From Sulfurospirillum sp. (lineage in GTDB: Bacteria > Campylobacterota > Campylobacteria > Campylobacterales > Sulfurospirillaceae), in contig JACUTU010000005.1 of NCBI GenBank assembly GCA_014859685.1, positions 124,001 to 188,000 of the forward strand: a stretch of DNA of 64,000 nucleotides. The letters are read 5' to 3'. Within the stretch, counting starts at the first letter, position 1. The number at the start of each line of letters is the position of its first letter. Below are positions 36,501-48,321 of the stretch, in pieces. A model generated the notes under the pieces. It had not been told where the DNA came from. It did not search any database and saw only the letters and a program-made list of their open reading frames with translations. The position numbers were made by a program, and so were the translations under genes.

Positions 36501-37550
36501 ATGAATTACAAGATATATCACCTCTCACACACGGATCTTGATGGCTATGGATGCCAAATGGTTGTGAAAAACTATTTTGAAAATGTTGCATTTTATAACT
36601 CCAACTATGGTAAAGAAATAGATGAACGAATAAATGAAATTCTCAACAATATAAGCACAGAAAATTTTGAAAATAGCCTCATTCTTATCACTGATCTCAA
36701 CCTCACACTTGAACAAGCAAAAGAGATAGAAGCAAAATTGCAGGTAAACCAACAAAATATTCAAATTCTTTTACTAGATCATCACAAGAGTGGACAAGAT
36801 TGTGAACAAAAATACCAATGGTACTTTTTAGATTCCTCAAGGTGTGCAACGCAAATTACTTATGATTTCTTCTCATCTATCTTGGGAGAAAATCCACAGC
36901 TTGCAAAAACAGTTTCGGTTATAAATGCTGTCGATATTTGGCTTGAAGATGATGTACATTTTGAACTTGGAAAGGTTTGTTTAGGCTTTATAAGTGGCGC
37001 AAGAGAACTGAATCGTATCATGTTTCCCCTTGAAAATTCAAATTATATACTAACGCTTCTTGAAAATGCACAGCCTCTTTTTGATGAACCAAAGCCACAT
37101 ATTAGACTTGATGAAAATATCCATAAGCTCAAAAAATCATTTTTTAGAGGCAATCTTGAAGATGATACACTTGATAATTTCATCTCAAGATACAATGTAA
37201 AACTCCTCAGTCAAAATAAAAATAAAATGCAGATAGAGTATGATGGACATAAGGGAATTTTAACTTACAATATCGGCAATGTCTCCATAATTGGCAATGA
37301 TTTTCTCAAAAGTAATCCTGATTTTGATTTTTTTATGGATGTTACTTCTCGCAAAACAATCAGCTTGCGAGCCAATGGGGGCGTGGATGTGAGCCTTATG
37401 GCAGCACGCCTTGGCAATGGTGGAGGACACCCCAATGCTAGTGGCGGCCTTTTAAATGCATTCAAAGACAGTTTTGTGTATGATACCATCAGAAAGCAGA
37501 TACACGATATCATACTAGCTAAAGGAGCTAACAATGCAACAAGATCCTAG
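36501..37550 (+). CDS. DHH-family phosphoesterase, oligoribonuclease-like
   Basis: 349 residues. Two-metal motifs: SHTDLDGYGC at about 9-18, ILITDLNL, LLLDHHKSG (the DHH motif), and a DHHA1-like end with GNGGGHPNASGG. The layout fits NrnB-type 3'-5' exonucleases that degrade short RNAs or pAp-like nucleotides. It follows flhA by 8 bases and overlaps the next gene by 17. Confidence 0.82.
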   Translation: MNYKIYHLSHTDLDGYGCQMVVKNYFENVAFYNSNYGKEIDERINEILNNISTENFENSLILITDLNLTLEQAKEIEAKLQVNQQNIQILLLDHHKSGQDCEQKYQWYFLDSSRCATQITYDFFSSILGENPQLAKTVSVINAVDIWLEDDVHFELGKVCLGFISGARELNRIMFPLENSNYILTLLENAQPLFDEPKPHIRLDENIHKLKKSFFRGNLEDDTLDNFISRYNVKLLSQNKNKMQIEYDGHKGILTYNIGNVSIIGNDFLKSNPDFDFFMDVTSRKTISLRANGGVDVSLMAARLGNGGGHPNASGGLLNAFKDSFVYDTIRKQIHDIILAKGANNATRS

Positions 37551-37797
37551 CCTCAAAGATGCTTTACAAGAAGCAGAGATCGAGATAGAAGAGATCGCTA
37601 TGCAGCTCGCAGATATGCTTGGTGCGGCCCTCTATTTTGCGGGTGTTAAAAAAGAAAATCTTCCAAAAGCCGTAGATGCTTACCTAGCAGGCATTGATGA
37701 AACTCTTGGTGATGATGATGATGCGGAAATGGGATTTGAAGAAGTTGTTCAGGTAATCGAAGATTTACAAAAAAAACATCCAAAACTTTTTAATTAG
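37534..37797 (+). CDS. Small acidic helical protein, unknown function
   Basis: 87 residues, strongly acidic with a LGDDDDAEMGFEE stretch, and otherwise helical (IEIEEIAMQLADMLGAALYF). No signal peptide or known domain. It overlaps the DHH gene by 17 bases in another frame, so it is probably translated with it. Its stop codon lies in the arm of the TACATGTA stem-loop. Confidence 0.65.
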   Translation: MQQDPSLKDALQEAEIEIEEIAMQLADMLGAALYFAGVKKENLPKAVDAYLAGIDETLGDDDDAEMGFEEVVQVIEDLQKKHPKLFN

Positions 37798-37827
37798 TTT
37801 ACATGTAAGCTCTTACATGTAAACTAA
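37794..37827. terminator. Stem-loop built from two inverted TACATGTA copies
   Basis: Arms TTAGTTTACATGTAA and TTACATGTAAACTAA pair 15 of 15 around a 4-base loop. It contains the stop of the 87-residue gene and runs into repeat copy B. It lies between convergent genes, where a two-way terminator is expected, but no T-run follows. Confidence 0.6.
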
Positions 37828-37958
37828 CTGACCTTACGCGCTTTTGTAAAAAAGTTCGTAAATACCTCTCATTTTCTCATAAAGTACCCTTTTTCGTAGC
37901 TTGAGGGGATTGTAGGGACATTTGTCCCTGCCACTAAAATGGACGCGTTAGTTTTTCT
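37826..37958. repeat. Dispersed structured intergenic repeat, copy B
   Basis: Nearly identical to copy A in the first 60 bases (CTGACCTTACGCGCTTTTG and onward). The internal stem reads CCTCTCA/TGAGGGG, and the GGGACA-TT-TGTCCC hairpin is perfect. Its right end, GCGTTAGTTTT, supplies the stop codon of cmoA (TAA at 37948-37950). Outer ends AAACTAAC and GTTAGTTT are inverted repeats. Confidence 0.85.
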
Positions 37959-38652
37959 TTGCGATAAAAGTTATAAAATTTCCATATTGAAAAATTGTAT
38001 TTATTTTTTGAAAGCCCGCATTTTCTAGCATTTTGATATTTTCATCTTGCGTGTAAGGCACAAGAACATTTTCCAACGCTTCTCTTTTTTGTGCGATTTC
38101 AAAATCACTATAGCCTTGTTTTCTTTTAAAATCATAGTACAGATCAATCATCTGTTTATCGAGTTTTTTATCTTCAAATATAATTTTTTCACTCAAAATA
38201 AAAGATCCGCCATCTTGAAGTGCATTGTAAATATTTGCAACAAACTCATTTCGGTGAAGAGGTCTTATAAATTGTAGCATATAATTTGCAATAATCACTT
38301 TGGAGCCGCTAAGATCTGCTGTTGTGATATCTTCACAAATTAATTTTATATCCGCGCCATAAGCATTGCGTTTTTTCTGTGCGTTTTCTAACATCGCTTT
38401 TGAATTATCTATGCCTACAAGAACGCGATTGTGGGATTTATTATACAGATGCAAGAGTGTATTTGCAGTTGAGCAACCAAGATCAATGATCTTCTCACCT
38501 TCTTGGCTATTACATAAAGCAAGATCGCATACAAGATTGAGTACATCTTTGTAAAAAGGGATGGATCGCTCAAGCATATCATCAAAAACAGAAGCGACAT
38601 CAGCATCGAAAGCAAATTGTTGTGTAATTGGTTTTGAAAAAATTGTGTCCAT
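37948..38652 (-). CDS. cmoA: Carboxy-S-adenosyl-L-methionine synthase
   Basis: Makes carboxy-SAM from SAM and prephenate for CmoB. From the ATG at 38652 the protein is 234 residues, the family length; the 40 residues readable upstream have no conservation I recognise and would run through the promoter. Seen: FDADVASVFDDMLERSIPFY, IDLGCSTANTLLHL, NYMLQFI and a family-like RKQGYSDFEI. The last codons (KN-stop) lie in the repeat end. A TATAAT lies upstream on the minus strand. Confidence 0.9.
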   Translation of the reverse strand: MDTIFSKPITQQFAFDADVASVFDDMLERSIPFYKDVLNLVCDLALCNSQEGEKIIDLGCSTANTLLHLYNKSHNRVLVGIDNSKAMLENAQKKRNAYGADIKLICEDITTADLSGSKVIIANYMLQFIRPLHRNEFVANIYNALQDGGSFILSEKIIFEDKKLDKQMIDLYYDFKRKQGYSDFEIAQKREALENVLVPYTQDENIKMLENAGFQKINTIFQYGNFITFIAKKN

Positions 38653-38731
38653 TAGTGTCTTTTTTGTGAAATTATATTGGAACTTATCATAAAGTATGAT
38701 AAAATTTTGACAAGAAAAAAGGCTTAGCATT

Positions 38732-39511
38732 ATGAATAAACAATTAGAAGAATTAACAAGTGAAACCATCAAAGAAGTGATGGCTCTTGAAATCGTTTTA
38801 CCAGAGATTTATAAAGATATATTTTATACAAAAGCAAAGATAAAACATATCAATATAAATCTTGATGACAAGGAAGAAGCACTTATTTACGCACTTAAAA
38901 AAATACAACAAATCGAAAAAGAAACACAAAATTCTACAGGCATTCTTAAAGAAAGCATCACAAGTGCAAAAGAAGCGATAGCAAAAAGAGATGTAAAAAA
39001 ACTCGACAACATCCACAAAGAAGTAAGCTTACTTGAAGAGAAAATCATCAAACTACAAAGCCAACTATTTTTTGATGAACTCACTGATGTGTATAACAGA
39101 AGGTGGTTTTTGGAAGAGTATCTACAGAACCAAACTTTTCCATCTAGTGGTGTTTTAGCTTTTGTTGATATCGATGAATTTAAAAATATCAATGATAACT
39201 ATGGTCATCTTGTGGGCGACAAAGTACTGAAACTCATAGCACAAACACTCAAACGCATAGAACAAGCACATATAGTGCGATTTGCTGGAGATGAATTTTT
39301 GATCATAGCACACAAACTTACTCTTTACGAGTTGCGTCAAAAAATCAAAACAATCTTGGTAAATCTTTCAAAAACAGGATTAAAATCTGGAGAATTTGTT
39401 TTTAGTACAAGCTTCTCTTACGGATTGGTAGAATTTGATAAGGATTTGCATATGAAAAAAGTCATCAAACAAGCCGATCAAGCGATGTATGATTATAAAA
39501 AATCCAAATGA
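38732..39511 (+). CDS. GGDEF-domain protein (probable diguanylate cyclase)
   Basis: 259 residues, soluble. A helical, coiled-coil-rich N-terminal region (1-110) precedes one GGDEF domain (about 112-257): LTDVYNRR, VDIDEFKNINDNYGH, VGDKVL and the signature as AGDEF at 185-189. AGDEF forms can be active. No RxxD product-inhibition site is seen upstream of it. It has no membrane or sensor domain, so the N-terminal helices must supply regulation. Its end overlaps ribF by 19 bases. Confidence 0.88.
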   Translation: MNKQLEELTSETIKEVMALEIVLPEIYKDIFYTKAKIKHININLDDKEEALIYALKKIQQIEKETQNSTGILKESITSAKEAIAKRDVKKLDNIHKEVSLLEEKIIKLQSQLFFDELTDVYNRRWFLEEYLQNQTFPSSGVLAFVDIDEFKNINDNYGHLVGDKVLKLIAQTLKRIEQAHIVRFAGDEFLIIAHKLTLYELRQKIKTILVNLSKTGLKSGEFVFSTSFSYGLVEFDKDLHMKKVIKQADQAMYDYKKSK

Positions 39512-40327
39512 TATGCACCTAAACATCTGCATACTTTTAAAACTTCTTTAGCATTTTTTATATCTTCACTTATCTGATTTTTGAGTGCTTCAAGCGAATC
39601 AAATTTTTTGTTATCTCGTAGATATTTTACAAAAAATATATCCAGATTTTGTGGTGCTTGTATCTGTTTATCTAAGATGTGTGTTTCTATCGCAAAACTT
39701 CCATCAGTTGTTTCTCGATTCCCAATAAATGAAACAGAATCAAAATAATCACTCCCTATGCGAGTTCTCGTTGCATAAACACCGCTTTTTGGCAAGATAT
39801 AATCCTTGATGCTTATATTGAGAGTGGCATACAAACTTTTACTTCCTAAACCTTGCCCTTTTATAACATCGCCGCCGATTGCAAATTCTCTCCCTAAAAA
39901 ACTATTTGCCTCTTCTATTTTTCCCTCAAGTAAAAAATCTCGAATAATAGAGGAATGTACCGAGATGCCTTTATGAAAAAATTCGGGAACAACTTCGACT
40001 ACACCATCAAAAAGTTTTTGCAAATCATACGCATTACATGTACGCCCATTGCCAAACATAAAATCATATCCAACTACAATTTTTATAAGATGCGTAAACT
40101 CTTTTGTTAAGAGTGTTATAAACTCTTCACCACTGAGATCTTTGAGCTTTAAAAAATGATAAAACATACAAGGATATTTTGAGTATTCACTTCTTTTTAT
40201 ACCAGGAGTCAGATTTGCTTGATCTTTGTCGATGACGAAAAGCGCACCATTTTCCCCGAGTTTACGGATAAGTTCCATATGTCCCAAGTGGATGCCGTCA
40301 AAACTTCCAATTGCAATGGTATCAACT

Positions 40328-42990
<2,663 letters not shown>

Positions 42991-42993
42991 CTA

Positions 42994-43440
42994 TTATCTT
43001 TTTGTATAAATATCAAAAGTTTTATGACGCACCTTGGCTGCTATATCTCGTTTGATCATATTTAGCGCATACCTGCGATCGCCGCCTTTGATTCGTCCTA
43101 CTTCCTTTTGTCCACAAGTTTTACAAACAAAAAAAGTATTTTTTTCATGGAGTTTTGTTGTTGTTTTGCAATTTTCATCATCAACAAAAAGCATTTGCTT
43201 ACATGTAGAGCAAAAACACCACAAATCAACTACACTGTCACCCTGCCAACTCCATCGCCAAATCACGCCATAGAACAGATCACTCACATAAAGTTTATAA
43301 CGAGGCTCAAATATCTTCCACACAAAATAGAGCAGAAAAATTAACACAATTAAAAGAAAAATTGGCGCTAGCAGAACCAATACAAAAGGAAGATTGTACG
43401 CAGTTGCTAAACTTTGCAAATATGCTAATGCCATATTCAT
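42994..43440 (-). CDS. Single-pass membrane protein with zinc-ribbon-like cysteines
   Basis: 148 residues. One long membrane segment at about 17-42 (LPFVLVLLAPIFLLIVLIFL), then a cytoplasmic-looking domain with CFCSTC and, 30 residues later, FVCKTCGQ: two CXXC knuckles able to bind zinc. A basic tail follows. No named family recognised. The ATG overlaps the folP stop (ATGA), and ligA follows, so it is part of the operon; its task is unknown. Confidence 0.7.
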   Translation of the reverse strand: MNMALAYLQSLATAYNLPFVLVLLAPIFLLIVLIFLLYFVWKIFEPRYKLYVSDLFYGVIWRWSWQGDSVVDLWCFCSTCKQMLFVDDENCKTTTKLHEKNTFFVCKTCGQKEVGRIKGGDRRYALNMIKRDIAAKVRHKTFDIYTKR

Positions 43441-44252
43441 GATAAACTTACCCGCCCTATGGCTTCTTGCACGCTTAGAGCTTGTACATGTTCTTTGACA
43501 TCATGCACTCTAACGATGCTAGCACCCTCTTTTACGGCTACTAGATGAATGGCAAGTGTACCTGCAAGTCTTTGCTCGATTGGTGTTGGAATGATGGCAT
43601 CTATCATTGATTTTCTACTTGCACCCACTAAAAGTTCATAACCAAAATGCAAAAAATGTGCTTGGTATTTGAGCAATGCAAGATTGTGTTCAAGTGTTTT
43701 ACCAAAACCAATCCCCACATCAAGAATAATTTTTTCTATTCCAAATCGTTTCGCTTTTGCGATGCGTTCATCAAAAAAAGCATCTAATTCGGTGAGAATA
43801 TTTTCATAATGCGGATTACTCTGCATATACGATGGTTTGCCTTGCATATGCATCAAAACAACGCTAGCATCATAACTTTTGATAATTTTTGCCAGTGCAT
43901 CGTTGTTTAGGGCTGTGATGTCATTAATGATTGTAAATCCTCTATCAAGCCCAAACTGCGCACACAATGGCGAGTAAGTATCGAGAGAAAAATCTACTTT
44001 TTCAAACAATCTATGCTCATAAATACTTTCCACAATAGGCTTGATTCTCTCCAATTCTTCTTCACAACGCACACCAACACTTCCTGGACGCGACGAAACA
44101 CCGCCTATATCGATGATATCTGCTCCATCTGCAATCATTTGTTCTATTTTGGCTATGGCATTGTTTGCATTAAATCTACTACTAGCATAAAAACTATCCT
44201 CATTAGCATTGAGCACGCCCATAATTTTTACTTTATTTTTTAGATAATTCAT
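43437..44252 (-). CDS. folP: Dihydropteroate synthase
   Basis: Joins p-aminobenzoate to dihydropterin pyrophosphate in folate synthesis; sulfonamide target. 271 residues, with KIMGVLNANEDSFYA (the usual TPDSF replaced by NEDSF), ADIIDIGGVSSRPG, LDVGIGFGKTLEHN and LVGASRKSMI. It overlaps holB by 4 bases. H. pylori has the same hobA-holB-folP order. Confidence 0.92.
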   Translation of the reverse strand: MNYLKNKVKIMGVLNANEDSFYASSRFNANNAIAKIEQMIADGADIIDIGGVSSRPGSVGVRCEEELERIKPIVESIYEHRLFEKVDFSLDTYSPLCAQFGLDRGFTIINDITALNNDALAKIIKSYDASVVLMHMQGKPSYMQSNPHYENILTELDAFFDERIAKAKRFGIEKIILDVGIGFGKTLEHNLALLKYQAHFLHFGYELLVGASRKSMIDAIIPTPIEQRLAGTLAIHLVAVKEGASIVRVHDVKEHVQALSVQEAIGRVSLS

Positions 44253-44872
44253 CTGTTTTTTCTCAACATAATACTCATCAAAAGTGAAGTAAGGAGATTT
44301 TGCGGTCGCACATTGAGTTCACACAACTCGACAAGTTTTCCAAAATACTCGAGTTCTTTATGACTAAAAGAGAGCTCAAACTCTTTGATCGCTTCTTGCA
44401 CAATACATTGGATCATTGATTTGAGTTCTTGCTTTGAAAGTTTGGCATTTTCTTTGGTGAAAGTATAAATCATACCTACATCCAACCTATCAAGACATAA
44501 ACCACTTTTTTGCAACTCTTCTTCTACATGTAACTCAACAGTAGTCATTCTTGAGCGGATTGTTGGTAAAAGTCCCATTTTTGAAGTAGTGATGAGTACA
44601 AAAACAATATTGTGTGGTGGTTCTTCGAGTATTTTAAGCAGAGCATTTTGCGAGTAGATATTGTACGCGTTTGCACAAAGCATCAAAATCTTTGTTTGTT
44701 CCTCAGCAATATATGCTTCTTTAAGAACAGCTTTTGCATCCTCAATCGAAAACTCTTTTTCACTCACAAATGGCACAATGCGTAAATGCGCATAACGATT
44801 TAAAATATGTTCTTTAGCAATCTCTTGATTTTTGCAAACAAAGATACAGCTCTTAGGATTTGGACTAGGCAT
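44249..44872 (-). CDS. holB: DNA polymerase III delta' subunit (HolB-like)
   Basis: Clamp-loader subunit. 207 residues, short relative to E. coli (334) but usual for this phylum. Seen: IFVCKNQEIAKEHI, YNIYSQNALLKILEEPPHNIVF and TIRSRM (SRC-like motif). The P-loop is degraded, as in other delta' proteins. The ATG at 44872 overlaps hobA by 8 bases; a longer form from 44905 would intrude into hobA without ribosome site. Confidence 0.88.
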   Translation of the reverse strand: MPSPNPKSCIFVCKNQEIAKEHILNRYAHLRIVPFVSEKEFSIEDAKAVLKEAYIAEEQTKILMLCANAYNIYSQNALLKILEEPPHNIVFVLITTSKMGLLPTIRSRMTTVELHVEEELQKSGLCLDRLDVGMIYTFTKENAKLSKQELKSMIQCIVQEAIKEFELSFSHKELEYFGKLVELCELNVRPQNLLTSLLMSIMLRKNR

Positions 44873-45416
44873 TACCCAAACTGACCTCAGCAAACAATAC
44901 AGCATCGATACTTTTATCTAAAAGTCTAAAAAGCTGAATGAGTTTGATATCCAAAAGATCATCATTGCTTGAAAGATAAAAACTATTTTGCAACTGCTCA
45001 TCAAGAACCCACATGAAACTATCGTCACTTCTTTTAGCTATTTGCATACGGCTATCATTGCCTTTACCGATATAAAAAAAGTTGTAACCATTTGGAAATG
45101 CGTGTGCCAACATATTTTCTAAAAGCTCTATATCTTCTTTTGTTTTAATGCTCTCAAAATTTGGAAATAAGGACTTCAAAGAAAGAAAAGGAAGCAATGG
45201 ACGATTGTTGTTAGACTTGTTGATACTCTTCAATATATACTCACAAAACCATTCTCTTTGCATGTCTGTGACAAGGATAACACTTTGTGCTTGCATAATT
45301 TTTTTAAGCATTGCACTAGCAAGTGGAACCCATTCAAATCGCTTCTCTTCCATCCAACTCATCATAGAATCATCTTTGCGAATGGTATCAAGCGTCCATT
45401 TTAAAAAATCTTGCAT
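44865..45416 (-). CDS. hobA: HobA, DnaA-binding replication initiation factor
   Basis: Structural relative of DiaA that binds DnaA domain I and helps build the orisome; specific to Campylobacterota. 183 residues: MQDFLKWTLDTIR at the start, REWFCEYILKSINK, and LIQLFRLLDKSIDAVLFAEVSLGNA at the end. Gene order lysC-hobA-holB-folP equals that of H. pylori HP1229-HP1232. No SIS-type sugar-binding motif is evident, as known for HobA. Confidence 0.92.
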   Translation of the reverse strand: MQDFLKWTLDTIRKDDSMMSWMEEKRFEWVPLASAMLKKIMQAQSVILVTDMQREWFCEYILKSINKSNNNRPLLPFLSLKSLFPNFESIKTKEDIELLENMLAHAFPNGYNFFYIGKGNDSRMQIAKRSDDSFMWVLDEQLQNSFYLSSNDDLLDIKLIQLFRLLDKSIDAVLFAEVSLGNA

Positions 45417-45419
45417 CTA

Positions 45420-46622
45420 TTATGCGTCCAAATCATAAGCACTATGCAAAGCACGCACTGCAAGTTCACCATATTTTTGTGCAACCACCATGGAAACTTT
45501 GATCTCACTTGTGCTAATCATCTCTATATTGATACCCTCTTTTGCAAGTGTTTCAAAAGCTTTGCATGCAACACCACTGTGTGATTTCATTCCAACACCT
45601 ACGATGGAAACTTTGACTATTTCGCTATCATATTCTACAAGCTCAGAAGCTTTAATTTGCGCCATCGCTTGTTTTGTCATTTCAACTTCATTTTGAGGAA
45701 CAGTAAATCCTAGATTTGTAGTACCGTCGTAACCAACATTTTGGATTATCATATCAACATTGATGTTTTCATTAGCAAGTTTTCTAAAAATCTCTGCTGC
45801 AATTCCTGGTTTGTCACTTACACCTCTTAGTGTTACTCTTGCTTGATTTTTATCGAGTGCTACACCGCTTACTATTGGTTGTTCCATGATATTTTCTTCC
45901 TTTGTTATAAGAGTTCCCTCGTTGTCATTAAAACTACTTCTTGTAACAAGATTGACATTGAGTTTTTTTGCCATTTCAACTGAACGGGTTTGTAAAACTT
46001 TTGCACCTAAACTTGCAAGTTCAAGCATCTCATCATAGCTTATCTTATCAAGTTTTTTGGCTTTTGGCTCGATTCTTGGATCTGTGGTATAAACCCCATC
46101 AACATCTGTATAAATTTCACAAAGATCAGCCTCAAGCGCGCCTGCGATCGCAACTGCCGAAAGATCACTGCCGCCACGACCTAAAGTAGAAACTTCACCG
46201 CTTCGATTGATGCCTTGAAATCCTGCAACAACCACGATATTGCCCTCTTTTATTTTTTGCTCGATCTTCGTTCTATCAATACTTTCAATGCGGGCTTTTG
46301 TATGACATAAATCTGTCTCAATGCCAGCTTGTCGTCCACTCATAGCAACCGCTGGGTAACCCATGCTTGCGAGTGCGATAGCCAACAGTGCGCTTGTGAC
46401 ACGCTCTCCTGAACTAAGCAACATATCCATCTCTCTTTGTTGCGGATTATTTGTAAAATATTCTGCATACTCGATGAGTTTGTTTGTCTCACCGCTCATA
46501 GCAGAAACAACCACGACAACATCATTGCCATTACGCCTTGTTTTTGCTACTCGTTTTGCAACTTCGTTAATGCGCTCAAGCGTTCCGACGCTTGTACCGC
46601 CGTATTTTTGTACAACCAACAT
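45420..46622 (-). CDS. lysC: Aspartokinase
   Basis: First step to lysine, methionine and threonine. 400 residues: kinase domain opening LVVQKYGGTSVGTLERI, GFQGINRSGEVSTLGRGGSDLSA, TDVDGVYTTDPRI, and two C-terminal ACT domains (from about 265 and 340) for feedback control. It lies 2 bases after rppH and 3 before hobA. Confidence 0.96.
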   Translation of the reverse strand: MLVVQKYGGTSVGTLERINEVAKRVAKTRRNGNDVVVVVSAMSGETNKLIEYAEYFTNNPQQREMDMLLSSGERVTSALLAIALASMGYPAVAMSGRQAGIETDLCHTKARIESIDRTKIEQKIKEGNIVVVAGFQGINRSGEVSTLGRGGSDLSAVAIAGALEADLCEIYTDVDGVYTTDPRIEPKAKKLDKISYDEMLELASLGAKVLQTRSVEMAKKLNVNLVTRSSFNDNEGTLITKEENIMEQPIVSGVALDKNQARVTLRGVSDKPGIAAEIFRKLANENINVDMIIQNVGYDGTTNLGFTVPQNEVEMTKQAMAQIKASELVEYDSEIVKVSIVGVGMKSHSGVACKAFETLAKEGINIEMISTSEIKVSMVVAQKYGELAVRALHSAYDLDA

Positions 46623-46624
46623 CT

Positions 46625-47086
46625 TTATAGATATCCTTCTTTTTTAAAATATTGCAACACTTTTCTATACACAGGTTTTTTAAAATAAGTAATTTTTTTT
46701 ATCGCCTCATCAAAAGCTAAAAATTGATACTCACGAAATTCTGGTTCTTTTGTTTTGAGATTTATCTTTGCATCTGGCTTCAATCGTACAAGAAAATATT
46801 TTTGTGTTTGCCCATCAAATGGATACATTTTTTTTGCAATAGTTTGCGGAAAATCATAGCTCAACCATTCAGGATATTCAGCAAGAATTTCCACATCTCG
46901 TGTGCCTATCTCCTCTTCTAATTCTCGCAAAAGAGCTTGTTTTGGCTTCTCACCTGTATCGATACCGCCTTGTGGAAATTGCCACGCATCTTCTATATCT
47001 ACACGCAATGCCAAAAAAAGCTCACATGCAAAGGGATATTTTGACGAAACTATGACAGCTGCAACATTTGGTCTGTATCGTTTCAT
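46625..47086 (-). CDS. rppH: RNA pyrophosphohydrolase (Nudix)
   Basis: Removes 5' pyrophosphate from mRNA to begin decay. 153 residues: [50 protein letters not shown], which contains the Nudix box GX5EX7REUXEEXGU, and a closing [13 protein letters not shown]. It heads the minus-strand operon that runs to ribF. Confidence 0.92.
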   Translation of the reverse strand: MKRYRPNVAAVIVSSKYPFACELFLALRVDIEDAWQFPQGGIDTGEKPKQALLRELEEEIGTRDVEILAEYPEWLSYDFPQTIAKKMYPFDGQTQKYFLVRLKPDAKINLKTKEPEFREYQFLAFDEAIKKITYFKKPVYRKVLQYFKKEGYL

Positions 47087-47193
47087 TTCATTGTCTCCTT
47101 TTTTGCTAGGCTTATGGGTTTCATATTTTCTTTAATGCTTTTTTTAGATAGAATGTTACCAAAAAAGTGATTAAATTTTGCCAAAGGCTACGC

Positions 47194-48249
47194 TTGATAC
47201 TCTATATCCACATTCCTTTTTGTGATTCCAAATGCCATTACTGTGCTTTCAACTCTTTTGTAGATAAATTCGAGCTCAAAACCACTTACATGGAAGCTTT
47301 GCACAGGCAACTTTTGGATGAATTGGTGCATTTTCAAGCTACAAAGCACTCGATAACATCTGTTTTTATAGGAGGCGGGACGCCCTCAACTATCAAACCA
47401 GAACTCTACAAAGACCTTTTTACCACACTCAAACCATACTTAAGTGATGATTGTGAAATCACAACTGAAGCCAATCCAAATTCTGCTACACTTACTTGGT
47501 TGCGTGGCATGCAAGAACTTGGCATCACAAGATTGAGTCTTGGCGTGCAGAGTTTTGATGCAAAAAAACTTGCATTTTTGGGCAGAAACCATACGCCACA
47601 AGCAGCTATCAAAGCTGTGGAAAACGCCCACAAAATTGGTATCCAAAACATCTCAATTGATTTGATATATGCCACAAGTTTAGATAGTAAAAAACTACTT
47701 ACATGTGACATAGATCAAGCATTTGCTCTTCCTATCAATCACCTCAGTTCCTATGCGTTGAGTATAGAACAAGGCACTGTTTTTGCGGGCAAAAACCACT
47801 ACAGTCATGACACACCACAACTTGCACGATTCTTTATTGAGTCTATAAAAAAACAAGGCTTCCCCCAATACGAAATCTCTAATTTTGGTACCTATAAAAG
47901 CAGGCACAATCTTGGCTATTGGTCGGGTGAAGATTATATAGGGCTGGGTGCTGGGGCGGTTGGATTTTTAAAAAATCAAAGATACTATCCTACAAAAGAT
48001 AGAGAATGCTACATCAAAAATCCACTTGAAAAAACGGTTGAAAATCTGAACAAAGAAGCCTTACATGTAGAGAAAATATTTTTAGGTTTGCGTTGTAAAG
48101 TTGGCATTGCAAAAAAGGATATTTTAGTTTGTGAGGAGCAAAAAGTAGCTATTTTACTGCAAGAAAAAAAAGTCTTTTTATCAAATAATCGCTACTATAA
48201 TGCAGATTATCTTCTAGCCGATGAGATAGCATTATACATAATCTCATAG
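47194..48249 (+). CDS. hemW: HemW-type radical SAM protein (heme chaperone)
   Basis: HemN-like protein that handles heme rather than oxidising coproporphyrinogen. 351 residues from a TTG at 47194, chosen because AAAGG is 6 bases before it and family members begin just before LYIHIPFC; a GTG at 47167 is in frame but has no ribosome site. Seen: HIPFCDSKCHYCAF (CX3CX2C), FIGGGTPSTI, RLSLGVQSFD and QYEISNFG. First of the hemW-tatB-tatC-queA genes. Confidence 0.9.
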   Translation: MILYIHIPFCDSKCHYCAFNSFVDKFELKTTYMEALHRQLLDELVHFQATKHSITSVFIGGGTPSTIKPELYKDLFTTLKPYLSDDCEITTEANPNSATLTWLRGMQELGITRLSLGVQSFDAKKLAFLGRNHTPQAAIKAVENAHKIGIQNISIDLIYATSLDSKKLLTCDIDQAFALPINHLSSYALSIEQGTVFAGKNHYSHDTPQLARFFIESIKKQGFPQYEISNFGTYKSRHNLGYWSGEDYIGLGAGAVGFLKNQRYYPTKDRECYIKNPLEKTVENLNKEALHVEKIFLGLRCKVGIAKKDILVCEEQKVAILLQEKKVFLSNNRYYNADYLLADEIALYIIS

Positions 48250-48321
48250 TTTTATCGATTATTTAGTATAACTTGGCTAATATTCATTTCTTTTCAAAGA
48301 AGCTAAAAAGGTTACAACGAT

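Noticed and set aside
37948-38772. Long form of CmoA starting at 38772
   Set aside because: The extra 40 residues have no family match, overlap the divergent GGDEF gene, and would pass through the likely promoter. The ATG at 38652 gives the normal length.
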